DNA of 64,000 nt, taken from assembly GCA_947247005.1 (NCBI GenBank), contig OX365956.1, forward strand, positions 8,700,089 to 8,764,088, given 5' to 3'. The position numbers were made by a program, and so were the translations under genes. This document shows, in pieces, positions 25,677 through 38,435 of the stretch. Numbering within the stretch: the stretch's first letter is position 1; every line of letters starts with the position of its first letter. Source of the stretch: Spisula solida (lineage: Eukaryota; Mollusca; Bivalvia; Venerida; Mactridae). The notes below the pieces were generated by a model. The model searched no databases and was not told the DNA's origin. It was given only the letters and a program-made list of their open reading frames with translations.

Positions 25677-26560
25677 ACCGTACCAAATTACCAAGGCTCG
25701 CCTAGCCAGAACAACGAAAGAACGTACCAAATTACTAAGGCTCGCCTATTAGCCCAAACAACGGACGAACGTTCCAAAATACCAAGGCTCGCCTAGTCCG
25801 ATCAACGGGCAACCGTACCAGATTATTAAGGCTCGCCTAGCTAGCCGAACAACGGACGGATGCACCAAATTTCTATGGCTCGCCTAGTAGCCAGAACAAC
25901 GAACGAACGCACCAACTCACTTAGGCTCGCCTAGATGCCCGCACAACGACCGAACGTACCAAATTGCCAAGGCTCGCATAGCTCGAACAACAGACAAACG
26001 AACCAACTCACTTAGGCTCGCCTAGAAGCCTGCACAACGACCGAACGTACCAAATTACCAAGGCTCGCCTAGCCCGAACAACGGACGAACGTACAAAATA
26101 ACTAAGGCTCGCCTTGTAGCCCGAACAACGAAAGAACGTACCAAATTACTAAGGCTCGCCGATTTGCCCGACCAACGGACGAACGTTCCAAATTACTAAG
26201 GCTCGCCTTGTAGCCCGAACAACGAAAGAAGGTACCAAATTACCAAGGCTCGCCTATTAGACGGACGAAAGTACCAAATTACTAAGGCTCCCCTTGAAGC
26301 ACGAACAACGGCCGAACGTACCAAATTACTATAAGGCTCGCCTTGTAGCCCGAACAATGGACGAACGTAACAAATTACTATAAGGCTCGCCTTGTAGCCC
26401 GAGCAACGGACGAACGCACCAAATTACTAAGGCTCGCCTAGCCCGAACAACGGACGAACGCACCAAATTACTATACTAAGGCTCGCCTTGCCCGAACAAT
26501 GGACGAACGCTCAGATTACTATACTAAGGCTTGCCTTGACCGATCAACGGATGAATATAC
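25677..26560 (+). repeat. 44-50-bp tandem array, ~19 copies
   Basis: The unit is approximately 'cgaacgtaccaaatta' + 'ctaaggctcgcctag' + 'tagcccgaacaacgga'. The core 'aaggctcgcc' recurs 19 times at 40-50-bp spacing from about 25694 to 26527. Length variation is mostly in the tag after 'gcct' and in an added 'ctata'. There are no unique spacers, so this is a satellite, not a CRISPR array. Confidence 0.92.
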
Positions 26561-26650
26561 ACTGTTACAATATGATTATCTAATTCCATGACTGGACAGA
26601 TAATGATTTGTTGTGTGTTTCACCACTTTTGTTGCTTCAAGATAACAATC

Positions 26651-26717
26651 TGTGATAGCTCAGTGGGTAAATGTAATGTGTGTAGAAGACACGGTCTCGG
26701 GTTCGAGGCTAACGAAA
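26651..26717 (+). mobile_element. tRNA-like sequence (SINE head or tRNA pseudogene)
   Basis: The A-box-like 'tagctcagtgggtaa' and B-box 'gggttcgaggc' are well spaced. A possible anticodon arm exists at tgtgt-gtagaag-acacg. The T stem and acceptor stem do not pair, so a functional tRNA is unlikely. Confidence 0.45.
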
Positions 26718-27010
26718 TATTTTTTCTTTAACTTTTTTTCTTTATATGCAATGCAAGTACGCAATTCGCGGTATAAAATCAACCCTATGTTTACATTTAC
26801 ATTACACAATTCAGACATACATTACATTGATAATGGCCAAGTCGTTAAACATTGTTCATGTACTTGAAATAAAACCATATGCAATTGAAAATATTACTGT
26901 AACAGAAAATAAAGACAAACTGATATAAGAACGTACGGGCAAAAGTTTTAAACATAAACCCATTGATTCACGGATAGAAAGTTAAGGTAAACATATTAAT
27001 GTAAAAAGGT

Positions 27011-27072
27011 AACAGTAAGTTTTGAACCTGCGACACTGGCGCTAAAGGCACGACCGTTTCCACAGCGCTACT
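27011..27072 (-). mobile_element. tRNA-like remnant
   Basis: On the minus strand an A-box-like 'tagcgctgtgg' is followed by the B-box-like 'gcaggttcaaaac'. It does not form a cloverleaf. It is probably a decayed tRNA-derived SINE. Confidence 0.35.
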
Positions 27073-27613
27073 ATTCAGGCTTGATTTTGCTTTCGATATT
27101 GTTACAAATGCAGAGATTATTGCACATGTAGTAAATAAACATACGAATCGAAAACACCCGAGTATACAGCCGGATTGATCAGAGTCTCAGTTTAACTTGA
27201 AGTGCCTTGGTTCGTACTTATTAGCTGGAGAGCTGTGGACATGAACATAACAATGTGCATAAATGTTTACCCAATTGTGTTTGTGTTTTGGGTTTAACTG
27301 TTTGTGTGATTATTATTGTGGGTAATTTTAATATAATAACAATGTAAAACATGTGTTTTGGCTTAATTAATCTAAGAAGAAAAGTATTTGCTTTCCGTGA
27401 AATATAAGATTTTTTCAGCAGTTTTACCAATTGTTCCATTACCCTGTGAAACCTACACGTTGCACGGTTTCACAAGGTTATAGACAAAACGACAGAGCCG
27501 CGGAAAATGATTTTATATTTCCAGAAAAGCAAATAATTATCTCCGTAGCGTGGCGTATCTTTCATAGAAATTGATGAAAAAATAAAATACTTATGGCTTT
27601 TTTATTTTTCGAT

Positions 27614-27669
27614 GTTTACAAATTTCTTCTTGTAACTGTAGTCAAAAGTCACGTGGTATTGCTACACTG
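27614..27669 (+). repeat. left arm of a 3.5-kb inverted repeat pair
   Basis: The 56 bases from 'gtttacaaatttcttcttg' to 'ggtattgctacactg' recur inverted at 31075-31131. Outside these arms the similarity stops. They could be TIRs of a 3.5-kb composite element that contains the foldback at 28 kb and the mariner relic at 29 kb. Confidence 0.7.
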
Positions 27670-27960
27670 AAAACACAATGTCCAAAATACAATCCAAAAA
27701 TTTACAAACAAAAGGAATAGTCATTTTAACTGCGTTATACTGTTGGGACCAGTTGGGAAGATATAAATATAGATAGATATTTTGTCCTCCACATTATTTT
27801 GAAGAGCAAAAATACGGACGAAACGCCAACACAACCATCCCTTATCGCTCATAAAAACAGCTGATACCATGGTATAGCTAATATCTATGGTTAACGGATT
27901 TAAAAACGCGACACTTCTATTGGTATATTTTAGGAAAACAAATTCCCATATAAAATGTGT

Positions 27961-28352
27961 TTATACACTACGCCGAATTGGCCACCATATGTGATACTAA
28001 GTAATATATTCTATCTTTACATATGAAATTACGTTATGTTTTCATTCCACATATTAATCTGTCGATTTACAGGAATAAAACACGTGTTCAGGTACAAAAT
28101 CATCCATGTGGAACGGTTAGTGCGAAATGGCTTTTGTGCACGAGCCACACGTGCACAAAAGCCATTTCGCACTAACCGTTCCACGTGGATGATTTTCTAC
28201 CAGAACACGTGTTTAATTTCAATAAATTGATAGATTAGTGGGTGGAATGAAAACATAACACAACTTTATATGTATTAATTGAATATTATACCACATAGTA
28301 TTAATTTTTATAGGGTGGCCAATTAGAAATTCGGCGAGGTGTATAGTCGTAA
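27961..28352. mobile_element. foldback element with long palindromic core
   Basis: The core arms 28081-28142 and 28149-28210 are complementary over 62 bp with about three mismatches, around a ~6-bp loop. Weaker pairing extends outward through 'ttttcattccac' and on to 'tatacac..cgccgaatt..ggccacc' at both outer edges. The short open frames across it are translations of the palindrome. No transposase is present. Confidence 0.8.
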
Positions 28353-28359
28353 CGGCTAA

Positions 28360-29168
28360 TTCAATTTCGCCATTATGATACAAAACTCCATACAATCTAA
28401 CTAGTCTAGTGTTAACCAAATTATCGCATGAATAAGACATTGGTCCAGAAAACAAAAGTAACCTGTTTATCGGCGCATTGATCTAAGCGTTGAATATGAT
28501 CAGCCTATATATCAGATCGAATGTTCACGTAAGGATAGTCTAACTTCTATATCCAAAGTCTAAACTAAATCGAATATAATAAATGGCATATCCAACTTTT
28601 ATTTAAATTGTATATCTATATAACACAGACACATTGTTTCTGGAAACATACCTCGTAAAAATAGAAAGACCTTAAATGGACATTGGTCAAGGGGAGGTAA
28701 TCATGTAAGAAATTTCATTTTGAATGAAAAAGTGTGAAACTATAAAAGTGGGCTTTATTCTTATCATTGTTTTCTTTATTTCTATCTCCATGATAAGTAC
28801 ATGCACTTCAACACGAAATTAATCAGCAAAGTGGGCACATAGCTGCATTAGCAACCTGACAAACACCCGATGAACACCCGATTAACACACGACAAAAATG
28901 TGTGACATTAGTATTTGCTGATGCCATCATTTATTTATTCTGTTTGAAACAATTGTTATCAGATTGTAATAAAATCACTACAAGTTGTAATTTTACATGT
29001 CCAAGCTACATATGTTGAAAATTTCAGTAAGATCAATCACGTATTGACCGAGATATGGGTAAATATATACATGCACACTTTTAGGATTTGTTTAGTGTAT
29101 TGTCAATTGGTCAGAATGCGACTTTCGTTTTCTGGATCGACTAATTAATTGTACTATATATTTGTTAA
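28360..29168. other. intergenic, no gene seen
   Basis: AT-rich sequence with no recognised coding region or repeat. Confidence 0.4.
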
Positions 29169-29170
29169 TA

Positions 29171-30161
29171 CGAGGGACGTTCAGAAAAAACGGAGACTTT
29201 TGCTGTATAACGATCAATGTTGTAGATAGATTAGATATGAACATGCTTTTTTGAAATCGGAATTATCTGGCCACCTGATGGCATATTTTTCAAACATTGT
29301 TATGGATATTATAGGTAAACCCGCCATTTTTATAACCATGGTTACGCGTACCCGGGGCAACTCATTTTTCCCACTTAGTGTCATTACTTTCACTGCTGTA
29401 ATATCGTTTCAGGTTACATTTTCTGTTTAAAATGTTGTCAATATATCATGCAATGTCAAAACACTGTACACAGACGCTTTGGTAACATTTAAACGTTATG
29501 GACAGAAATACACAGCATGTAAATATCATGCGTTCTATAATAACGTACGTCATGAAGTTATTGTTTAACACGAACAATCGCACAGTGATAACTAATAAAG
29601 GAATTAGGGAAAACCCCCACTGAAATCTACAATATGGTGAATAATACGTATATGACGAGTTCTGGCTCTTAAAATGATATTAAAATGGTATGAAAGAGAT
29701 GGAGGTCATATTAGAACACCTATAATCACAGCGTTGACGTTTATGTTGCGTATTTCATGCACAAAAACATAATGCGCGGTGTAGAAATAGAAGAAATCTA
29801 AACGATATTCAGCACGCTACCACCAATATTATCAGATTTACGATCACGATTAGTATAAAGGCTTCTTTGAGAAGTTCATTGGGTGTCAAGTGTTATATTC
29901 GAGACTTAGTGAGGTGATCGTTATTGTTATTTCATCGACACCGACATTGTAACGTTACTGACGTCATTTGTGTTGCCCCGGGTGCGTGGTAGTGACTGAA
30001 TTTGAGGAGATATAATTTATGACAGATTTGTTACAGATATACCTTATTTGGTGTACTGGTCGCAGAAAGATTCCGAATTATGATGGTGTATTTATTATTT
30101 TCGTACTCTAACAAATGCGAACACCAGAGTAAAAGTCTACGTTATTTCTGAACATCCCTAG
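29171..30161 (+). mobile_element. decayed mariner-like element
   Basis: The left end CGAGGGACGTTCAGAAA pairs with the inverted right end CTAGGGATGTTCAGAAA, and further pairing gives TIRs of about 34 bp. Both ends are flanked by TA (29169-29170 and 30162-30163). Between them, plus-strand fragments in different frames recall the mariner DNA-binding N-terminus: GKTPTEIYNM near 29607, then ILKWYERDGGHIRTP near 29677. The catalytic region is unreadable and stops and frameshifts are frequent, so it is an old, dead copy. Confidence 0.75.
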
Positions 30162-30164
30162 TAC

Positions 30165-31070
30165 ACATCTGATTTTTATCATCTTGGTACCAAATCGACG
30201 CCAATACACGTACATCTAATCTACACTATTCCAATACCGACATAAATTTGAATTTGTTGCTATAAAACAACATACCCCATTGTCGCATTTTAAGTATGTT
30301 AAGTATAATTAGCATAAAAAACGAGGTTGATTTGATGTATGACGAACTGCCTTTTCAACTGTTACAACGATCAATATACACCCGATTTTACCGTTCATCA
30401 CACGCCAATCACTTGCACATGTTGTTTAGAAGTATCAACGTACGGATTTCTTTGCAATGTTCATACTATCAAAGGATAAGACGATCTGAACAAGCTGATC
30501 ACGCCTCACAGTAAGATGTTTTACACTATTTAATACTTTATAATATTTATGTTGTAAACTAGTTTCTGTAATTTCATAGGCTTTTAATCGTTTTTATTGG
30601 ATTTACTTCGTTTATCCATATAGTTATCTATATAAATTTATTTTTTTAACTTCTTTTTTCAGTTATCTATACATCCTGTTTATCCTTTATTAGTTCGTGT
30701 TCTTAGTTAGCTAAATAACAATTATCCCTTTAGCGTACGAGGGGCATTATAAAATTTCTAATAATGCGTCTGCAAAGTGTTTAATGTTCACTAAATGTAT
30801 ATAAAAGTGCACATTTTCTGAAATATACAACCTTCCTCCACGAAACACATATAATAACATGATATTGATATCGGAGAATGTTATATTCACTTATACGCCA
30901 TTGTATATAAAGGATATGGGGGTATCCCGTTACCTATTTTCTAAAATCATAGGTAGGACACAGGATTTTACTCCCACAATTGAACTTTATGAAAAATACA
31001 TTAATTTCATAACTTCCCCCGCATGCAAATACACATTCAAATCTAGACAATTTGACTTATTTATTATAGC
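30165..31070. other. intergenic, possible mariner end
   Basis: A 'tacgaggggcatta' motif near 30735 resembles a Tc1/mariner terminus but has no visible partner. Otherwise I see nothing. Confidence 0.35.
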
Positions 31071-31074
31071 TAAT

Positions 31075-31131
31075 ACAGTGTAGCAATACCACGTGCCTTT
31101 TGACTACAGTTACAAGAAGAAATTTGTAAAC
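31075..31131 (-). repeat. right arm of the 3.5-kb inverted repeat pair
   Basis: Inverse of 27614-27669, with about two differences. It directly abuts the foldback element that starts at 31135. Confidence 0.7.
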
Positions 31132-31134
31132 ATG

Positions 31135-31512
31135 TTTACTTAATATGTTCTAACTAACTTAGTTTATGATATTCTGCATTCTGATAGGCCGATAAAAAGT
31201 AGCGCCAACGCAAGACGTCAAGTCTGTGAAGAGAAAAATTTAATGATTCAATTTCCACTTAACCGCCAAAATTCGGCGTTTTCATTGGTTCATAATGTAG
31301 GTTAATAAAATATATTCTAACCTGTAATAGTCCTTAGAATATAACCTACATTATGGGCCAATGAAAACGCCGCATTTTGGCGGTTAAATGAAAATTTAAT
31401 CATTAAAATTTCACTATTTACAGACGTGACGTCATGCCTTGGCACTATATTCCATCGACCAATCAAAAGGCTGGATGTTACATTCTTAGTAAGTTAGAAC
31501 ATATTAAGTAAA
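31135..31512. mobile_element. 378-bp foldback element (TTTACTTAATATGTTC family)
   Basis: It begins TTTACTTAATATGTTCTAAC and ends with the inverse. Most of its length folds back, for example 'aaccgccaaaattcggcgttttcattgg' against its counterpart near 31350. A third copy of the terminus lies at 31580-31602. One half of the same family is found at 43691-43875. It contains no protein-coding sequence. Confidence 0.8.
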
Positions 31513-31785
31513 TTTTTAATGACTAAAAAGGACTCGCTTCGCTTCGCTCGATCCGCCCTTTTTAATCATTAAACATTAATTTACTTAATATGTTCTAACT
31601 AATATGAACTAAGGCATTGCCTAAAGGGGATTCAATCATCCATTGATACTATATCAAAATAACTCATTACAGTTATTAGTGAGGGGCATCTTCACAGTAT
31701 GGTTGTTCATACAGTTTGTATTTATTTTACATTTCATGAAATTCAGATAGAATTTTAATAACTCAAGGAAAATTGACTAATACAA

Positions 31786-31977
31786 CAAGAGGACCATTGG
31801 CTCTAAAGCGCTCACCATATGACCAGCAGTTTAGGCAGAATCAGTGACCTGGTGACCTAGTTTTTGACCCCAGATGACCTAGTTACGCACTTTACCTGGA
31901 TTGCAAAGCGACAAACATTGTGACCAAGTTTCATGTAGATTAGGTAAAACATGTTCACGAGTGCTCAGGTGAGCTAA
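31786..31977 (+). mobile_element. short CAAGAGG...GGTGAGCTAA element
   Basis: It starts CAAGAGGACCATTGGCTCTA and ends 'gctcaggtgagctaa', followed by a run of A. It is a minimal 192-bp member of the family also found at 39975-41544 and 60275-60824. It carries one 'gacctagtttttgacc' unit. It is non-autonomous. Confidence 0.75.
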
Positions 31978-32840
31978 AAACTTGACGGACATCATCACAG
32001 TATGAGCGTTCCTATTCATTTTAAGTTTCATGAAATCATACCAGCTATTTACAAAGAAATGAATGTGAATGGACGGGCAGAGTGAATTATTCATTAAATC
32101 AAGGGCAATAACTCTAAAGAAAATTGTCCAATAACAAAACTTGACTGGCATCATCTTAGTGTGAGCATTCATTTTCGTTTTAAGTTTCATATAATTTTAC
32201 CGGCTAGTTACAAAGAAATGACTAAGAAAGGACGGGCGGAGGTAATTCTTCAATAAATCAAGGGTGACAACTCAAGAAAATTGACACACAGAATGTGTGT
32301 TCATATTCATTTTAAGTTACATGAAATTCTTCCAGCTAATTACAAAGAACTGAATGCAAATGGACTGGCGGATGAAATTTTTCAACAAATCAAGGGCAAT
32401 AACTCTAAGGAAAATTTACCAATAATGATAACTTGACAGTCATCATCACAGTAATTGGGTGCTCATATTCATTTTACGTTTCATGAAATTCTACAAGCTA
32501 GTTACAAAGGAAGGAATGCAAATGGACGGTTAGAGTGAATTATACTGTAAATCAAGGGTAATAACCCTTAAGGAAAATTAACCAACTTAAACAAACTTGA
32601 CGGGCATCATGACTTTTTTATTTTAAGTTGCTTAAAAATGTACCAGTTAGTAGAAAAATGGCTGCAGACGGAAGGACAGACAGAAATATTTAATAAATCA
32701 AGGTAAATGACTGTCAAAGGAAAAACACCTGACAGGCATCATCAAAGTACTGTATAGTTGTTCATATTTATTTTGATTAAGTTCCATGAAATTCTACATG
32801 CAAGTTACAGAGAAATGGCTGTTGATGGCGATGCATCTTT
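31978..32840 (+). repeat. ~130-170-bp tandem repeat, about six copies
   Basis: Diverged units share 'cttgacggacatcatcacag', 'ttcattttaagtttcatgaa', 'agctagttacaaagaaatg' and 'aaatcaagggcaataactc'. The 'catcat' landmark occurs near 31988, 32150, 32433, 32606 and 32737. Stops are present in every frame. It follows the CAAGAGG element directly. Confidence 0.8.
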
Positions 32841-32957
32841 GTAAGCCGTATGGCCAGTCCACACGCACATTACCCCAAGTGCCGGAGTAAAAGTTAAGCA
32901 TTACATAAGTTCAGTGAGTCACAATGTAACTATATAGACTTCACATAATCTTCCTTT

Positions 32958-33120
32958 TTTGCAAAAATAATCGCGATTATTGTACCTAGTTGCTCTATTC
33001 GCTTAATGCAGCCACCCCCCTGTCAAAAAGTATTAGATTCAGAATTTCTCACACATTGCTGTTAAATTAATTCTGTTATACTGGAAAACGGGTTTTATCC
33101 TGTAATGTTGATATGGTCAG
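32958..33120 (+). repeat. diverged direct repeat, copy 1
   Basis: The stretch with 'aataatcgcgat', 'gtacctagttgctctat' and 'gtaatgttgatatggt' matches 34036-34185 in the same orientation with many substitutions. Confidence 0.6.
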
Positions 33121-34035
33121 TGACAAACCCTATCTGCAGTTATAACTGAACTACCTTTTAGGAGACCCCTAAGGAATCAAAATGATAATGAGCCAGACTA
33201 TGGTTTTAAGAACAGTGTGTTTTAGCGCTTTCTTGAATGGCGACTAGAGCTGTCATTGATACGACCCAAGGCATATCGATGATTCCAATATATAGGAAGA
33301 CAAGCATCGGCGATACATCGTTATACAGTTACACATATAGACAGGGTTCTCGGTAGGATTTTGAAGTAGGAGTCCCAGGCCTCCTTCTTAGCAAAATGTT
33401 GGAGTCCTATAATAGACGAACAAGAAACAGGCCTTTCAGTCAATGATCCCTTTTTAGCCATTCTACACTGTACATGTTGGGTATATATTCAGCGTTGAGA
33501 TAGCACCTTTGGTTAGAGTTTAGACTTGACCCATTTTTACAATTTGTGAACTTACATTTTAACAGAGGGACTGTTTTGGGCAGGAAAAGGAGGATTTTCG
33601 GTGGTTCCATTCGTTTACCCAGGTATCGGGCTCGATATCGACATTACTCGGTAATTAAAACCCAATTTTCCGGATCCGGAATTTCACGGTCAGGGGGTTA
33701 GCGAGCAATAAGCGGTATAGCGGGAGTGTATATTTTTTTCTTTTTCAACGTTTAAACAAGAAAAACATATAAAACAATTATTGCACATTATCATTAAACA
33801 TCTTAATTTTATAAACTTTAGCAAGAATTAATCAATTATCTGAAAAAATGTTCAATATTTGAAATATTGCATTTTATTCTACACTGTCGCTTTCGAAGCT
33901 CGATACCGATGGTGAGAAAATATACGCATTTTTCAAGTTAAACATATTATTGAGGCAAAAATATTGTCAGCGAGGTCGTAAAATAATCTTGTCAATGTGT
34001 TCAAGTAAGACTTTATTCAAATTCTTATCTTTTGG
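33121..34035. other. intergenic between diverged repeats
   Basis: No gene is recognised. The sequence may be the interior of a decayed element bounded by the repeats at 32958 and 34036. Confidence 0.35.
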
Positions 34036-34185
34036 CTAAAATAATCGCGATTTTTGTACCTAGTTGCTCTATACGCTATATCAGTTTCCCCACTGACGTA
34101 CATTCAGAATATCTCGCACATTATCGCTCAATTCCGTAATCCCAGACAACGGATTTTAACCGGTAATGTCGATATGGTGAATATT
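34036..34185 (+). repeat. diverged direct repeat, copy 2
   Basis: Partner of 32958-33120. Confidence 0.6.
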
Positions 34186-36535
34186 CTAAAATGTGAATCG
34201 ATAATCGATTGGTTAAAAATATTGTTGAAACCGCTTAGGTCAATGACAGCTCTTATGATGGCATCACACCGGAGGTCACATGGCAGCTACATACTGTAAT
34301 GGACAGTCACAGCAGAGCGACAGATGAATACCGATCAACACGACAGAAACTTTGTTCAACGCGGGTCAACCAACACAGACCTTAACTGGATCTGAGGGTT
34401 CTTTGAAGGGTCTTGGGACATCTGTCACTTCTTCGGTCTTGTTATGTCTTTTTTTTCCAAAAAAACTTTCTTATAAATAATCATAAAAGCACTCATGAAA
34501 AGTTACATTGTATTTTGGTCAATTCTCATATTTTTTCACGGAGATCTGTATTGACAAACCAGCAGCAGTTGTCCTACATTATAAGATCAATTAACATGGT
34601 CATCTAACACAGAATGATTGTTGATAATTAATTCACAATAAATGGTTGGTTGGTTGGTTGGTTGATTGTTTGTTGTTGACAATTTGGGTACGAACAAATT
34701 TGGATACGCTTCGTTTATCAAACTTTATGATGCAAATTAGCATCGAAAGTTGATTTCTTTGTTTACCTACGCCAATAATGTGTATAAAAGACAGTTTTCC
34801 TTGTTTAAAACAAGTACTTTAATCGTATAAGCAGTTATTTTAACGATTGTAGGCTGTACTTACTTGACGGCAGTCGAATGAAACAACTTCTTCCGTTTGC
34901 GAGGGACAGTCTAAAATGCTAACCGACCGCCTTTATCTCGCGCGCTAGCATTCTTACCTCCCCTATCGCGTTTAATGTTGTGTAAGCTAGGGCCTTCGGT
35001 TATCTCAAGGAACATTTTTAAACATCATTAGAAAATAAAAGATAATTTATTAACAACAAAAATATTTTTTAATGAGTTTGCCAAATTGAATTCCATTCAC
35101 GTCTTCAGAGTACCCCGAAAAAACACTTCCTGTACACACAAATCTCAATCGGACAGGGGTGACCAAATTTCGGATGGGTTAAAAACTCGCAACACGTACA
35201 ATGCCGTCTTGGATTTTAATCGAGATGCCTTCGGCATCTCGATAAGAATCCCTATAACATAGACGTATATTGTATTACTAATTAGAGGCTATATGCGGTA
35301 AATGGTCTCCTATTTAGGTTGTATAAATTGCTGTTATTTTATTAATAACTCAAAGCTTTTTAATATCTTAATGTTATTCGAAGGTAATGTTATGCATATT
35401 TCAAATAATATCATTTTTATTTCAATCAGTCTGGATGTTGTTTCCACAGTGCACTCTAAAATATACATGGGGCCAATACAATGCAATTCTCTCGCGTATT
35501 CAAGAGACATTTTAGTCAATACCCAAAGCCATGTATTGTTTGAATACAATTAACATATACATTCTCAGACATAAAATAATAAATTTGCTATGAATGTGTC
35601 ATTGAAAGATTGATCTTTCAGAAAATGTTCACTTTTAAAAATTCTGACAACCAATATAAAGTAATCACTCAGTTATCAGAACTTTCAGAATGCACTTCGT
35701 AGTTTTTTAGTTATCTTTATATCCCTGTATCACATTTTACTTCGTTTAGTTATCTATATAGCCTTTTTATATTATGGTGCATGGCGCATTCAACGATTCT
35801 TAAAAAATAACAATGGCACAAGGTACATTAACTACACCTGACAACCGTTCTTATGTAATACCATTTCTCTCCATACATGTATGAGTTCGTGAACCAACGA
35901 TTTCTCATTCCGTAATCTTCATAGAATCATCAAATGATGGCACGCACTTTATTAAAAAATAGTATGTACTTGTTATACCAACCGCATAGCGAGTTGTAAC
36001 GCTGTATACTGGATTTAAAATTTGACTGTCAGCCCGTCTGTCAGTAGACGCATATCTTCCTGTAGTTTTCATTTAGATGTGCAAACCGAAAGAAGGAATT
36101 TGCTCTCCGAACATTGTTGCCAGCATTGTGGTCCTTTTTTCTTTTCTTTTGTGCATGTAGTTGTGACGTGTGCTTTTTGTCTTCGATCTTTTTCCCTGTC
36201 TGATTTGAGATAATCTTTTTTCTAGGCAACAGAGTCAAGCACAAGCCTTTTCACGTGCAACCAGTTTAATATTGGGATTTTAGAATATATTTGGAAATAG
36301 CCTTTTACATTGGTTGTTACTTGATTAACTCACGTTTTATTCATGCAAGTTCCTGAAATTAGTTTTTTGTCGATATACACTAGTCGAATATTCTAAGTAC
36401 ACACTTGGTAATTTTCATTTAACTGAAAAAAGTTTTAGACCTATCAGTGAATCGAATATACAATTGAAATCAGGAAACTATTGTCTATCAAGTTGAGTTA
36501 ATCACCATTCTGAAATATAATAACAACTAACATAC
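34186..36535. other. intergenic, microsatellite and a strong hairpin
   Basis: It contains a short (TTGG)n tract at about 34641-34664 and a perfect 11-bp stem with a 3-nt loop at 35219-35243 (atcgagatgcc-ttc-ggcatctcgat). No gene is recognised. Confidence 0.5.
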
Positions 36536-36539
36536 TAGA

Positions 36540-36825
36540 AAACGACCATTTATTTCACTGCTTAAAACAACCAAATCGCACATCAATAGCATGTATGACC
36601 ACCATCTGCCCTGATGATAGCCTGACATCCTCTGAGGCATTGAATTGATACTGATGTGTACCAATTGCTGCGGGAGTGCATTCAGTTCTAGTAAAGGATT
36701 CGTTATGAGTTCCTATATGGTCTGGTGTTGCCGTCGTGCTCGGATGCGTCGATCCAAATCATTCGAGACGTATTATAACGGATTTAGGTCCGGACTACAA
36801 GGCGGCCATTCAATCGTGCAACCTA
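36540..36825 (-). pseudogene. Tc1-type transposase C-terminal fragment
   Basis: Reading the minus strand from about 36815, one frame gives IEWPPCSPDLNPL, then a stop, then DLDRRIRARRQ, a second stop, and later INSMPQRMSGYHQGRWW. These are the C-terminal landmarks of Tc1-like transposases: the (W)P..SPDLNPIE block with the second catalytic D, the basic RR.R stretch, and the SMPRR...G.H end. Two in-frame stops and the missing 5' two-thirds make it a pseudogene. No TIRs were found near it. Confidence 0.8.
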
Positions 36826-36829
36826 AATA

Positions 36830-38435
36830 GGAAATTGCATCAAATTCCATGTGAGGAGAATGTGCTCGTATCTTACAAAAGACATGGTTGGTCGAAAAAA
36901 GTGAGTTTTGTTAAATTTTAGCAGTAACTCGGATGACAAATGCCTATTGAAAGTTACTTCCATGCTCAACCTCAAATAGCTCCATACAAATAAATGGACA
37001 TATTCTGTTAAATTCAACGATTCCACATTATTTCACGATCTTTAAGTGATATAGCTGTCAGTCAGATGTTGTAATAAACGTGTTTTGACGCATTTAAGGA
37101 CTCAATGTAAATGACGCCATGTGACGTCTCAATTTTAAATCGAGTCAATAGAAACATGTAGTTTGTTCGTGAATGCAATGCAACTACCGTAATAATAAGT
37201 GTGTGCGTGTGTTAAGAACCTCAAAACAGCCAATTAATGAATTAAATCTTGCCCGTCTTATTGGCATGCCAATTTCAAGCATTCCTATCGTATTTGCGCA
37301 CTCCTCAAGCGTCATTTGCGTCATATGATACGAAATAGTTTTATGGTTTTATATTTGGGGGTCGAATGTTAATCGTGTATGAAATTATTTAAACATATTT
37401 ACACATATTTGGGATGTGTGCACGAAAAAAATGTTATTTTGTCATTTTCGTCACGCGTCAATGAATTTCACGTATATCTTGGTTTTTCTTCTTTTGTATT
37501 AAAGACCATCACCAACATATGATATCTTAACAGTTTTATTGAGTTAAGATGATTATGATCCTGATTTATTCTAGTTCTAAGAGTGAGTACTTAGAACATT
37601 CGTCAAGTGTAGAGAGATATTACTTAATACTACGTTTTAATATACGAGTATCAAAATGTGGAAATAAGTAATTTGAATGTGGGCTAATGAATTTGAAAAT
37701 AAATAGTTTTTTTCATATCGGAGTAATGACCAAAAAGCTTCATCATCATGATAAATGATATGAAAGCATTTCATCACATATCTGCTACAAATGAAACTCA
37801 TCTGGTATCAATCAGCGAAAAGGCGTCAAATAAATGATGTACAAAAGTTTATATAATTGTGTCTTAATAGAATTTGCATTAGACCAGAATTAGCATCCAC
37901 ATACACTATCACGGCACAGTATGACCGTACTCTGACATCCCGTATCCAACAGTTTTACGTTGAATAACTTTCAAAAAAGCATGCAATGTTTTACCGTTTT
38001 AATATCGTGCTAAATCTAATTAAAGAAAAGGTCCGTCATAGAAGTTGCGCTGTCATGATACAATTCTATGCATGGGTATAGATATGCACGAGTCCCCTAT
38101 TGCTAAATTTGTCGTTTATAATTAAATTTATAGAAATGATTTATACCGCTTTATATCGTAATTTCAGCTTTTCATATTCGCATTATTTGAATCAAATGTT
38201 AATCGATGCATGTTTAAACATGACAAAGTTCATTATATGTGTGTAAATAACGAGCAGCTCATATGTCTGGATTTTATTTCTCAAAATGTAATTCTGCTCT
38301 GCGGACAGTAAGCGGTAAGTGAACTTTATAGTATACGTTATATTTGCCCGACAATAATATTCAATCTGTGTATAATATAATACAATAACTATAACGAAAT
38401 CATATCCATCCGTTAAATCCCAGGTGTTTGCAATT
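36830..38435. other. intergenic, no gene seen
   Basis: AT-rich sequence. I found no coding region, RNA gene or clear repeat. Confidence 0.4.

Noticed and set aside
25677..26560. CRISPR-like repeat spacing
   Set aside because: There are no unique spacers, the whole unit is repeated, and the genome is eukaryotic with introns.
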